Both the position numbers and the translations under genes were made by a program. Shown here piece by piece: positions 1 to 7,444 of a stretch of DNA of 64,000 nt. Numbering within the stretch: the stretch's first letter is position 1; every line of letters starts with the position of its first letter. A model generated the notes under the pieces. The model saw nothing but the letters and a program-made list of their open reading frames with translations. It was not told the DNA's origin and did not search any database. Source of the stretch: Phascolarctobacterium faecium DSM 14760. Its GTDB lineage: Bacteria; Bacillota; Negativicutes; Acidaminococcales; Acidaminococcaceae. The DNA is taken from assembly GCF_003269275.1 (NCBI RefSeq), contig NZ_QLTS01000003.1:124001-188000 (forward strand). Reading direction: 5' to 3'.

Positions 1-419
1 AAAATAGCAATAATGATGGAAGTCCACGGATTAGCCAAAATAAAACCAATTTCACACATAGCCCCAATGCCCATAAAAACCAGACAGGCTACCAGACTGT
101 TGCTGAAGGTCAAATTATAGATCGGCTGCAAAAAATTGATCTGCATGATATTCATCAATGCGCCCGGTTCTGAAACGAGCGGATCCAAAAACAAAGTGCC
201 AAGCTTACCGCCGTCTAAAAAAAGTACGCCGCAGTTGATACAAATCATACCAACACCCATCGGTACCATGATCAAAGGCTCTAAGGTTCTCTTAAAGCCC
301 AGATAAGCCAGAATAAAACCGAAAATTATCATAAAAATACGCGCACAGGCGATTACAGGATCTTGCACAAATAAACTGGCAATACCAGGAAACAATGTTG
401 CGACCAGACTCATTTCCAT
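1..419 (-). CDS. Sodium-ion-translocating decarboxylase beta subunit (N-terminal part, runs off the left edge)
   Basis: The first ~139 residues of an integral-membrane carboxyltransferase/Na+-pump subunit of the OadB/GcdB/MmdB family. This subunit decarboxylates carboxybiotin and exports Na+ across the cytoplasmic membrane. The sequence begins MEMSLVATLFPGIASL and shows a hydrophobic segment, a family-like KRTLEPLIMVPMGVG stretch, and the conserved VFMGIGAMCEIGFILANP region. The family is usually about 375-430 residues, so roughly two thirds lie beyond the window. The ATG at 419 is preceded by a GGAGAAGGG Shine-Dalgarno located inside the end of the upstream 43-residue gene, so the two are translationally close. 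The substrate (glutaconyl-CoA, methylmalonyl-CoA or oxaloacetate) cannot be told from this fragment. Family assignment is secure; substrate is open. Confidence 0.85.
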   Translation of the reverse strand, partial: MEMSLVATLFPGIASLFVQDPVIACARIFMIIFGFILAYLGFKRTLEPLIMVPMGVGMICINCGVLFLDGGKLGTLFLDPLVSEPGALMNIMQINFLQPIYNLTFSNSLVACLVFMGIGAMCEIGFILANPWTSIIIAI

Positions 420-421
420 CG

Positions 422-553
422 TTATTCCATCCCTTCTCCATTAGAATTATTATTGCCCATCAATTTATTGAGCAATACCACTACGCCAATCATAAACAAC
501 GAAATAGCCGCAGTGAACAAGTAAGAAAATCCTGCATACGCATAAACATTCAT
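422..553 (-). CDS. 43-residue one-helix OadG-like small subunit
   Basis: Tiny gene read directly from the sequence: MNVYAYAGFSYLFTAAIS, then a hydrophobic stretch to about residue 31, then a polar tail GNNNSNGEGME. It has one predicted membrane span (about residues 10-31). It starts at ATG 553 after GAAAGGGG and ends two bases before the beta-subunit ATG, so it is in the same operon. Oxaloacetate, glutaconyl-CoA and methylmalonyl-CoA decarboxylases all carry a small membrane subunit (gamma, delta, epsilon) that anchors the complex. Position and topology suggest this is a minimal relative of that subunit. The role is inferred; sequence similarity alone is too short to prove it. Confidence 0.65.
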   Translation of the reverse strand: MNVYAYAGFSYLFTAAISLFMIGVVVLLNKLMGNNNSNGEGME

Positions 554-624
554 TGCTTCAAACCCCTTTCAAACTTTTCTTTCCTGGCGTATCAACTGTC
601 GGTTTCCGGATAACCAAATTATGG

Positions 625-662
625 TAAAAAAAATAGAGAAACAGAATCATCTCCATCTCTCT
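625..662 (-). terminator. Second (promoter-distal) attenuator terminator in the decarboxylase leader
   Basis: A 12-bp stem with G-U pairs between 635-646 and 651-662, a 4-nt loop, and a run of eight T on the transcribed (minus) strand at 625-633. It lies about 70 nt ahead of the first gene, so it must be read through or melted for expression. Confidence 0.7.
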
Positions 663-774
663 TTCACCACTTTGCAATTGCCAATCAGGAAAATTAATGC
701 CAAACACTCGCACACTCACAAGACTTTATCCTAACCGGTTTTTACCGGTGCCTTGTCCGTCATTGAAACATGCT

Positions 775-817
775 TAAAAATAAAAAGACGAAGTAATAGA
801 ATCACTATCACTCCGTC
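775..817 (-). terminator. First (promoter-proximal) attenuator terminator in the decarboxylase leader
   Basis: A 12-bp stem (GACGGAGTGATA against TATTACTTCGTC, two G-U pairs) at 787-817, with loop GTGATTC, followed on the minus strand by TTTTTATTTTT (775-786). It lies about 75 nt after the predicted transcription start, and no gene lies between it and the promoter, so it acts as an attenuator. Confidence 0.75.
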
Positions 818-897
818 ACCACTATGCAGTTGTAATAAACTATTTTGAAAACTCTCAAATACTCTCTTGGTAAAGCTCTCATATTCTCTACGCTTTT

Positions 898-925
898 ATA
901 ATAACACAAAAAATCGATTTGTCAA
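898..925 (-). promoter_or_regulatory. Sigma-70/A promoter of the decarboxylase leader
   Basis: Minus-strand TTGACA (925-920), 16-bp spacer, TATTAT (903-898). It lies between the hutP stop codon and the leader, so the decarboxylase operon has its own promoter in addition to any read-through from hutP. Confidence 0.7.
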
Positions 926-952
926 TTATTTGTTAAATATTTTCAAACTTTT

Positions 953-1393
953 CTATATATGCATAATGCCAAAACCCATGCGTTTATGATTAGTGATATA
1001 ATGCGCCGCTGAATCTCCATAAAAAGTTACGGCAATCCATCCATTTCCTCTTACAATCGCAACCTTACACGAAATATTGGCCTGAAGCAGGTTCTGGGAA
1101 TAACCAGATTTTGCATCAGCTGCTGCATGTAATACCGCATGTATCTCCTGCGCAGTTTTTGAAATAACACTACAGTTGAGACAGGCTCCAATAATTGACC
1201 GTGTCATTTTTTCTCTAAATTCGCTTTTAGATGCATCGCCGCCAAGTTCCGTAACAGCAAATTTGTAACCTTGTTTCTGTAACAGCTCTTTTAAAGCATT
1301 TTCATCGGCCAGTGATGTCGTCATTGCTAACAAAATTGATGCAGCCTCGGTACAATTCAGCATACCCGTCAAAATATCATGTTGCTCCTTCAT
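953..1393 (-). CDS. hutP: HutP-family RNA-binding antitermination protein
   Basis: 146 residues, the usual length of HutP. HutP is a hexameric, L-histidine- and Mg2+-dependent protein that binds NAG triplets in mRNA and destabilises a terminator ahead of the hut operon in Bacillus. The C-terminal half carries the family hallmarks: HAVLHAAADAKSGYSQNLL, then AIVRGNGWIAVTFYG, and the terminal GFGIMHI matching the GINHI-type ending of HutP. ATG 1393 has a GAGAGGG ribosome site. In Bacillus, hutP precedes a terminator and then hutH. Here the downstream genes are instead a duplicated terminator leader and a Na+ decarboxylase, with no hut enzyme genes visible. The family call is firm; the RNA target and effector are inferred. 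Confidence 0.85.
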   Translation of the reverse strand: MKEQHDILTGMLNCTEAASILLAMTTSLADENALKELLQKQGYKFAVTELGGDASKSEFREKMTRSIIGACLNCSVISKTAQEIHAVLHAAADAKSGYSQNLLQANISCKVAIVRGNGWIAVTFYGDSAAHYITNHKRMGFGIMHI

Positions 1394-1429
1394 CTCTGCA
1401 CCCTCTCTTTCTACTTTTCAAGTACGATT

Positions 1430-1438
1430 ATTATAACA
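1430..1438 (-). promoter_or_regulatory. Extended -10 promoter element of hutP
   Basis: Minus-strand TGTTATAAT, a consensus extended -10, lies about 37 bp before the hutP start. No good -35 is visible at 17 bp, which is tolerated with an extended -10. Confidence 0.45.
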
Positions 1439-1481
1439 TGTACCCCCCCACATCACAAATTTCTGTTCCAAAAAAACAAAG

Positions 1482-1527
1482 AACTTTGCGTTTACACCAA
1501 TTTTAAGCATAAACGCAAAGTTTTTTA
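1482..1527 (-). terminator. Terminator downstream of the asparaginase gene
   Basis: Perfect 13-bp inverted repeat AACTTTGCGTTTA / TAAACGCAAAGTT (1482-1494, 1510-1522) with T-rich tracts on both strands. It follows the leftward asparaginase gene and separates it from hutP. Confidence 0.75.
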
Positions 1528-1566
1528 ATTATTAGTTATCGTTTTCCATTTAACTGCAAATTCCGC

Positions 1567-2541
1567 TCAGTTATCAAAAAATCTGCGCAGTTCCTCATTT
1601 TCCTTCGTCAGTCCCAAAGCCAGCATCAGCTTTATTCTGGCTTTCTGTCCTGTTAATTCCCCGCCCAGAATGATCTTACTTGCTTCCATTGACCTGGCAC
1701 TGCCAAAATAACTGTACGCCGGAACTACACGCCCCGTATGAACACGTGAAGCCAAAACTACAGGAATATCCCTGCTCCGCACATATTCGATACCTTCCTT
1801 AACTGCCGGCGGCACATTCCCGCAGCCTAAAGCTTCAACTACCAATCCCTGTACCGGCTTTTCCGCCAGCATTTTAAATAAATACGCATCCATCCCCGCA
1901 TAGGTTTTCAGCAAACAGACATCTTCTGCCAGCACTGCCGGACAGATTTTTTCAAGATTCAGCGGCTGACGTCGAAAAACCACTCTGTCAAAATAAATAT
2001 GCCCTATAGGACCCCAGCCCGGCGAATGAAATGTAGCACAGGACGTAGTATGCGTTTTGGTAACTTCTGCAGCGGCATGTATCTCATCGTTAAAAATAAG
2101 TAATGCGCCTTTGCCCAAGGCTTCATCGCTGGCAGCGACCATTACTGCCGCCAGGATATTTGCCGGTCCGTCCGGTCCTGTTTCTGAAGCGCCGCGCATG
2201 GCTCCTGTAAGACAGACAGGCTTGTTCGTTTTTACTGCCAAACCTAACATATAAGCTGTTTCTTCCAGTGTATCTGTCCCGTGGGTCACAACAATGCCGC
2301 TGACGTCTTCCCGCTCTGCATACCGATCAGCCATTTTTGCCAAATCAAACATCATCTGCGGTGTTATGTGACCGCTGGGCACATTGGAAAATTCAACTAC
2401 CTCCACTTCGGCAATCTCCCGCAGTGCCGGGACGGCTTCGATCAAATCATCACCACTGACAGCCGGGATCAGGCCCTGCGTCACAGGATCATATTTCATG
2501 GCAATAGTACCGCCTGTAGTCATTACAACAACTTTTTTCAT
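1567..2541 (-). CDS. L-asparaginase, cytosolic type
   Basis: 324 residues hydrolysing L-asparagine to aspartate and ammonia. Both catalytic signatures of the asparaginase/glutaminase family are present: TTGGTIA at residues 8-14 (nucleophilic Thr) and THGTDTLEETAY at about 86-97 (Thr-Lys-Asp dyad region). The conserved C-terminal GGELTGQKARIKLMLALG segment is intact. No signal peptide precedes the first motif, so the enzyme is predicted to be cytoplasmic. ATG 2541 has a strong AAGGAAGG site. It is divergent from the patatin gene and transcribed alone, with its own terminator. Aspartate made here could feed the panD reaction and amino-acid fermentation, but that link is only inference. Confidence 0.9.
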   Translation of the reverse strand: MKKVVVMTTGGTIAMKYDPVTQGLIPAVSGDDLIEAVPALREIAEVEVVEFSNVPSGHITPQMMFDLAKMADRYAEREDVSGIVVTHGTDTLEETAYMLGLAVKTNKPVCLTGAMRGASETGPDGPANILAAVMVAASDEALGKGALLIFNDEIHAAAEVTKTHTTSCATFHSPGWGPIGHIYFDRVVFRRQPLNLEKICPAVLAEDVCLLKTYAGMDAYLFKMLAEKPVQGLVVEALGCGNVPPAVKEGIEYVRSRDIPVVLASRVHTGRVVPAYSYFGSARSMEASKIILGGELTGQKARIKLMLALGLTKENEELRRFFDN

Positions 2542-2678
2542 GCTCGCACCTTCCTTGCATCATTATTTACTTCATCATAACATATCAGCCGCCGGCAGAC
2601 AATTTCCTGCCACCCAAATTCCCGCTGGCATTACAAATGGTGTATAATATTTATATCATTGATTACGAGGTGTCATGT

Positions 2679-3533
2679 ATGATAGTAAGCGGTATCAGCC
2701 TGGTTTTGGAAGGCGGCGGTATGCGGGGCATGTTTTCCGCCGGAGTTTTTGAAGCATTCATGCAGAAAGAACTTATTTTCCCGCATATTGTCGGCGTTTC
2801 TGCAGGTGCCTGCAATATTGTTTCCTATATGTCACAGCAGCCGCTGCGTACCAGACGTGTCATTCAAAATTATGTTGGTGATAAACGTTACTGCAGCCTG
2901 AGCAACTGGCTCAGGACCCGTTCACTTTTTGGTTTTGACTTCATTCTCAAAGAACTGCCGCAGAATCTGCTGCCTTTTGACTATGAAGCTTTTCGTAAAT
3001 ATCCCGGACAGCTTTATGTCGGCACGACCGATGTTATCACAGGCAAGCCTGTCTGGTATACCCAGGGCGATATGGATAAAGATTTTCTGCCGCTGCGCGC
3101 ATCCGCTTCATTGCCCTTTTTTGCTCCTGTCGTCACCATCGGCGGCCATAAATTATTAGACGGAGCTATAGTAGAGCCCATACCTATCAGCAAATCCATT
3201 GCTGACGGTTATCAGAAATTCGTTATCGTACTTACCCGTAATGCCGGTTACCGTAAAAAACACCCGGTACCGCAATATCTGCTGCGCCTCGTCTATAAAC
3301 ACTATCCTAAATTATGGGAAACCATGGCCAGACGTCCTGACCTATATAATGACCAGCTTGCTTTTGCCGAACAACTGGAACAGGACGGCAAGGCCGTTAT
3401 CATCCGTCCAACCGTACCTTTAAAGATCGGCAGACTGGACCAGAAACCGCAGCAGCTTTTAAAGCTGCACGATCACGGTATCGAATGCGGATTAGCAAAA
3501 TTTCACGAAATCATGCAGCTTTATCGTAAGTAA
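2679..3533 (+). CDS. Patatin-like phospholipase family protein
   Basis: 284 residues from ATG 2679, chosen because GAGGTG ends 7 bases upstream. An upstream in-frame ATG at 2637 overlaps the -10 sequence TATAAT (2643-2648) and is unlikely. The patatin fold is shown by the oxyanion motif LEGGGMRGMFSAG (residues 9-21), the nucleophile elbow GVSAG (about 40-44) and the catalytic Asp in LLDGAIVEP (about 165). These form the Ser-Asp dyad of bacterial patatins of the YlbK/RssA-like type, acyl hydrolases of unknown natural substrate. There is no signal peptide, so it is cytosolic or membrane-peripheral. sbcD follows after 13 bp, so the three genes may share a transcript. Confidence 0.88.
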   Translation: MIVSGISLVLEGGGMRGMFSAGVFEAFMQKELIFPHIVGVSAGACNIVSYMSQQPLRTRRVIQNYVGDKRYCSLSNWLRTRSLFGFDFILKELPQNLLPFDYEAFRKYPGQLYVGTTDVITGKPVWYTQGDMDKDFLPLRASASLPFFAPVVTIGGHKLLDGAIVEPIPISKSIADGYQKFVIVLTRNAGYRKKHPVPQYLLRLVYKHYPKLWETMARRPDLYNDQLAFAEQLEQDGKAVIIRPTVPLKIGRLDQKPQQLLKLHDHGIECGLAKFHEIMQLYRK

Positions 3534-3546
3534 TAAAGGAGGAACC

Positions 3547-4689
3547 ATGCGTTTTTTACATACTTCCGACTGGCACCTGGGCCGTATTTTTCACGGCTTA
3601 CATATGACCGACGATCAGGCTATAGTACTGGAAGAATTAATCGCCCTGGTCAAAGAAAGTAATGTTGACGCCGTCCTGATCGCCGGCGACATTTATGACC
3701 GCGCCGTACCGCCGACACAGGCAGTGACCCTGCTGGACGAGGTTCTGCGCCGTTTAGTCCAGGAGGCCAGCAAAAATGTCATTATGATCGCCGGCAATCA
3801 CGATAATGCCGACCGTCTCGGCTTCGGTCAAAGCCTGTTATCTCAGAACAAGCTTTATATCACCGGGCCAGTCAGCCCTTCTACCCAGCCCGTTGTATTA
3901 TATGATACCTACGGGCCAGTTTATTTTGCACCGCTGACTTATGGCGAGCCCCTGGCAGCGTCCGAACTGCTCCGGCAGCCTTTAAAAACACACGAAGATG
4001 TTGTTCGCTGGCAGATAAGCAACCAGTTAAGACAGATCCCTGATACAGCGCGTAAGGTTGCGCTGGCGCATGTCTTTCTGACAGGAGCGCAGGAATCTCC
4101 GGACAGCGAACGCCCTTTGGCTATCGGCGGAGCAACCACCGTAGGCATCGACTGCTTTGCCCCGTTTAATTATGCGGCTTTAGGACATCTGCACGCCTGC
4201 CAGAACGGCAGCAGCAAGGTACGTTACAGCGGTTCCCTGCTCAAATATTCTTTTAATGAAGTCCAGCAGTCCAAGGGCGTACATATTATCGATATGGCCG
4301 CAGACGGCAGTATTACTGTTGAAACAGTACAGCTCAAGCCTCGCCGGGAACTGGCCTGTCTGCACGGCAGTTTTTCTGAATTAGTCAGCAAGCCGCAGCC
4401 GGAATTGTATGATTGTTATCTGCAGGTAACTCTGACTGACGAACAGCCGATACTGGACGCAAAATACCGGCTGGAACAGGTCTACCCCAATATACTGCAT
4501 TTAGAATACGCACGGCTGCATACTGGCCGCTATGCGGACACTGCCGCAGTAAATCATAAAAAGCTTGGTACCTCCGAGCTTTTTGAAGCTTTTTTTACAC
4601 AAGTCAACAATCGTCAGCTCACCGAAAGCGAAAAATCCCTTTTATCGGACATTATTAACAGCGAAGTGCAGACAGAAAGGCAGGCCTGA
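3547..4689 (+). CDS. sbcD: Exonuclease SbcCD, nuclease subunit SbcD
   Basis: 380 residues of the Mre11/SbcD calcineurin-like phosphoesterase. Metal-binding motifs appear in order: SDWHLGR (residues 7-13), AGDIYDRAVPP (about 47-57), AGNHDNADR (about 83-91), AHVF (His about 177) and LGHLHACQ (about 215). With SbcC it forms the ATP-dependent double-strand nuclease that cuts hairpins and cruciforms and processes blocked DNA ends. AAAGGAGGAACC precedes the ATG. sbcC starts 2 bp after its stop, so translation is coupled. Confidence 0.95.
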   Translation: MRFLHTSDWHLGRIFHGLHMTDDQAIVLEELIALVKESNVDAVLIAGDIYDRAVPPTQAVTLLDEVLRRLVQEASKNVIMIAGNHDNADRLGFGQSLLSQNKLYITGPVSPSTQPVVLYDTYGPVYFAPLTYGEPLAASELLRQPLKTHEDVVRWQISNQLRQIPDTARKVALAHVFLTGAQESPDSERPLAIGGATTVGIDCFAPFNYAALGHLHACQNGSSKVRYSGSLLKYSFNEVQQSKGVHIIDMAADGSITVETVQLKPRRELACLHGSFSELVSKPQPELYDCYLQVTLTDEQPILDAKYRLEQVYPNILHLEYARLHTGRYADTAAVNHKKLGTSELFEAFFTQVNNRQLTESEKSLLSDIINSEVQTERQA

Positions 4690-4691
4690 CC

Positions 4692-7016
4692 ATGAAACCA
4701 TTACAACTTACCATGCGGGCCTTTGGTGCTTACGCCGGTGAGCAAATTATTGACTTCACGCTTTTAGGAGATAAAAACTTTTTCCTGATCCACGGACCGA
4801 CCGGTTCCGGTAAAACTACTATTTTAGATGCGATCAGCTTCGCTTTATACGGCAGCGCCAGCGGCGATCTGCGCGAAAGTAAAAACCTGCGCAGCGACTA
4901 CGCTCCCGCCGAACAAAAAACCGAAGTAGAATTTACCTTTAAAAGCGGGGAATATATCTATCAGGTACTGAGATCTCCCGAGCAGGAATTAAAAAAGCAA
5001 CGCGGCGAGGGCACTCGAAAGGTACCGGCAGCCGCCGCCCTTTTTAAAATCCTTACTGACGGCAGCAAGGAACCGCTGGCCGCAAAAAGTGACGAAGTGA
5101 CCAGAAAAATTACAGAACTTATTGGGTTTAAAGCGGAACAGTTCCGTCAAATAGTTTTGTTGCCCCAGGGAGAATTCCGACGGTTTCTGATCGCTGAATC
5201 GAAAGACCGCAAGGCGATTCTGGAAACGATCTTTAAAACCGAGCTGTACCGGCGTATCGAAGCACTGATGGCAGAACGCAGCACTGCTATCGACAACGAT
5301 TATAAAGCACTTAAACAACAACAACAGTTTATTTTGAACAGCACCGAATGTGAAAACAACGACCAGCTTCTTGCTAACATACAAATATTTCTGCAGCGGC
5401 AAAAGGAAGAAACGGCTGCACTGCAGACTGCTTCCGCACAGCTTGCAGCAGCAAAAATGCAATTGCAGCAGGCTCAGGAGCTGCATAATGCTTTTGTGGA
5501 AGCAACTGCAGCACGAACGGCTTTCTTAACTTTGACAGAACAGCGCAGCGCTGTTGAAACTGCAAAAACTGAAGCAGCACAGGCTGATAAAGCCGCACTG
5601 CTGGAAGAAATTTACAACTCTACCCTGCGCGCACATAAACACAACCAGGAATGTCTGTCAGCCGAACAAAGCGCTCAGCAGGCAACAGCAGCGGCGCAAG
5701 CAGCGCTGCAGAAACTGCACCAAAAGCTTTCAGAACAATTACAACAGCTTGACGGTCAAAGTATCAAGGATACTGCGAACCTGGATAAAGCGCTGGAGCT
5801 TTTGAACCAGCGGATCCTGCAGCTCCACAGCGAAGCCGCTAAATTATCCGGTGTCACTTCTGAATTAGAACGTCTGGCCGCGGCTCTCGTTGACAATGAA
5901 CCGTGTCCTGTCTGCGGAGCTTTGCAGCATCCGCACCCGGCTACAATAACTGCGGCCCAGAAATCTGAGCTGCAGTTGAAAACACAGACGATTACCAGAC
6001 AGGTCCAGAGCTTACAGCTGCTGCAGCAAAGCTATCAGCAGGCTCAGCTGCATCTGGCAGGCTGCGAAGCTACTCTGAAAGCAAACCAGGCGGCTTCTGT
6101 AAATGCTGCCAAAGAATTCAGCGCTCTGCGCGAACATTTTAAAGAACGCCTGGACGCTTCAGACTTTGAATCACAGACAGCCTTTCTTGCCGCTTTGCGT
6201 ACTGAAGGTACGCGAAAACAACTGCAGCAGACCATCGCCGCCTATGAACAAAATCTGGCCGCAGCAACAGACCGCCTGCAACGCGCTCAAAATGCCGTCA
6301 ACGGTAAGACCGAGCCAGAACTCAGTGCCTGCAAAGCAGCGGAACAGCAGGCAGACGCTCTCTACCGTCAGCTGACAGCTCAAACGGCAGTAACCGCCAA
6401 AGAGCTTTCTGATCTGCAAAAAGCACAGCTCCAGCTGCAGGAATTGGAAAAAAAGATGGGCACTTTACAGGATGCCTATCAAACAGCGGCCTCTCTGGCA
6501 GAAACCGCAAGAGGCAATAATCCCTCACGACTTACCTTTTCCGCATTTGTTTTGCAGGCTATTTTAGACGACGTACTGCAGGCCGCCAATCTACGTTTAA
6601 CCTCTATGAGCCGTGGACGTTACAGTTTATCACGTACCGGTGATGTTCTGGATGCCAGAAGGGAAAACGGTTTAAACATTGAAGTTACCGACAGCTTTAC
6701 AGGCGTTGCCCGTCCTGTCAAAACACTTAGCGGCGGAGAACTGTTTCTGGCTTCACTCTCGCTGGCCTTAGGGCTTTCCGATGTAGTACAGGCCTATGCG
6801 GGAGGTATCCGCCTTGATACCATTCTGGTCGATGAAGGTTTTGGCACGCTTGACTCCGAAGCCCTGGATATGGCTATCCGCACGCTTACCGATCTGCAGA
6901 AAGGCGGGCGTCTGGTAGGAATCATTTCCCACGTCAGCGAGCTGCGCGAACGCATTTCAGCCCGATTGGAAGTAATCCCCGGCCAACGTGGCAGTACTGC
7001 TGTTTTTCACGTCTAA
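4692..7016 (+). CDS. sbcC: Exonuclease SbcCD, ATPase subunit SbcC (short coiled-coil form)
   Basis: 774 residues of the Rad50/SbcC SMC-like ATPase. Walker A GPTGSGKTT is at about residues 35-43. The zinc hook CPVCG (about residue 403) sits between two Gln/Ala-rich coiled-coil arms. The signature LSGGELFLASL and Walker B ILVDEGFGTLD are near the C-terminus, with the His switch in IISHVSEL. Typical SbcC proteins are 1000-1150 residues, so the coiled coils here are several hundred residues shorter while all catalytic elements remain. It is coupled to sbcD and ends just before a bidirectional terminator shared with the pan operon. Confidence 0.94.
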   Translation: MKPLQLTMRAFGAYAGEQIIDFTLLGDKNFFLIHGPTGSGKTTILDAISFALYGSASGDLRESKNLRSDYAPAEQKTEVEFTFKSGEYIYQVLRSPEQELKKQRGEGTRKVPAAAALFKILTDGSKEPLAAKSDEVTRKITELIGFKAEQFRQIVLLPQGEFRRFLIAESKDRKAILETIFKTELYRRIEALMAERSTAIDNDYKALKQQQQFILNSTECENNDQLLANIQIFLQRQKEETAALQTASAQLAAAKMQLQQAQELHNAFVEATAARTAFLTLTEQRSAVETAKTEAAQADKAALLEEIYNSTLRAHKHNQECLSAEQSAQQATAAAQAALQKLHQKLSEQLQQLDGQSIKDTANLDKALELLNQRILQLHSEAAKLSGVTSELERLAAALVDNEPCPVCGALQHPHPATITAAQKSELQLKTQTITRQVQSLQLLQQSYQQAQLHLAGCEATLKANQAASVNAAKEFSALREHFKERLDASDFESQTAFLAALRTEGTRKQLQQTIAAYEQNLAAATDRLQRAQNAVNGKTEPELSACKAAEQQADALYRQLTAQTAVTAKELSDLQKAQLQLQELEKKMGTLQDAYQTAASLAETARGNNPSRLTFSAFVLQAILDDVLQAANLRLTSMSRGRYSLSRTGDVLDARRENGLNIEVTDSFTGVARPVKTLSGGELFLASLSLALGLSDVVQAYAGGIRLDTILVDEGFGTLDSEALDMAIRTLTDLQKGGRLVGIISHVSELRERISARLEVIPGQRGSTAVFHV

Positions 7017-7022
7017 CATAAC

Positions 7023-7060
7023 AAAAACCTCCGCAGGCAAATGCTTACGGAGGTTTTTTA
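7023..7060. terminator. Bidirectional terminator between sbcC and panD
   Basis: Inverted repeat AAAACCTCCG / CGGAGGTTTT (7024-7033, 7048-7057), flanked by A and T runs, lies between two convergent genes and can stop both. Confidence 0.85.
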
Positions 7061-7444
7061 TTAACCTATTTCGCGTTCTTTTTCTGTTCCGCGCACATTA
7101 ACAGGGCGGTTATTTTCATCTACCATAACTACCTTTGGTTCAAAACCTGCCGCCTCTTCAGGCGTCATCAGCGCATAAGCGATAATGATCACTGTATCAC
7201 CCACTACGACCTTGCGTGCCGCAGCGCCATTAAGGCAAATCACACCGCTGCCGCGTTCCCCTGCAATAACATAGGTTTCCAGGCGGCTGCCATTATTATT
7301 ATCAACGATCTGTACCCGCTCGCCCGGCATGATGCCGGAAAGTTCCAACAGCTCGGAATCAATGGTAATACTGCCCATATATTCTAGACAGGCTTCTGTC
7401 ACCGTAGCACGGTGGATTTTTCCATGAAACATATTCAAAAGCAT
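7061..7444 (-). CDS. panD: Aspartate 1-decarboxylase precursor
   Basis: 127 residues, the normal size. It converts L-aspartate to beta-alanine for pantothenate synthesis. The pro-enzyme self-cleaves at a Gly-Ser bond to form a pyruvoyl group. That site is visible as YMGSITID (cleavage at about G24-S25), together with the N-terminal [10 protein letters not shown] and the NGAAAR segment that are characteristic of PanD. The ATG directly abuts the panC stop codon (TAAATG), with GGAGG inside the end of panC. It is the last gene of the leftward pan operon. Confidence 0.95.
   Translation of the reverse strand: MLLNMFHGKIHRATVTEACLEYMGSITIDSELLELSGIMPGERVQIVDNNNGSRLETYVIAGERGSGVICLNGAAARKVVVGDTVIIIAYALMTPEEAAGFEPKVVMVDENNRPVNVRGTEKEREIG

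Larger units (their letters stand above)
554..893 (-). promoter_or_regulatory. Long 5' leader with duplicated attenuator ahead of the Na+ decarboxylase operon
   Basis: About 340 nt of untranslated RNA lies between the promoter at 898-925 and the first operon gene. Read on the minus strand it contains a NAG-rich 5' part (TAG, GAG and AAG triplets between 893 and 850) and a first intrinsic terminator (775-817). A short ACCGG/CCGGT hairpin (about 734-749), further GAG triplets (about 700-720) and a second terminator (625-662) follow. Each terminator is entered by the same motif, TGCAnAGTGGTGA, and both share GATTCT in the loop region, so the unit looks duplicated. A HutP-family gene lies immediately upstream. 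No known riboswitch consensus or T-box sequence was recognised. Confidence 0.6.

Noticed and set aside
395-613. Plus-strand 72-residue ORF over the start of the Na+ decarboxylase genes
   Set aside because: It is antisense to two genes with good ribosome sites, has no ribosome site of its own, and looks like a shadow frame.
664-822. T-box reading of the decarboxylase leader
   Set aside because: The AGTGGTGA motif is not the T-box AGGGTGGTACCGCG sequence, and each module is far too short to hold a Stem I.
4989-5486. 165-residue antisense ORF within sbcC
   Set aside because: It is Cys/Phe/Leu-rich shadow coding opposite the Gln/Ala-rich coiled coil, with no ribosome site.
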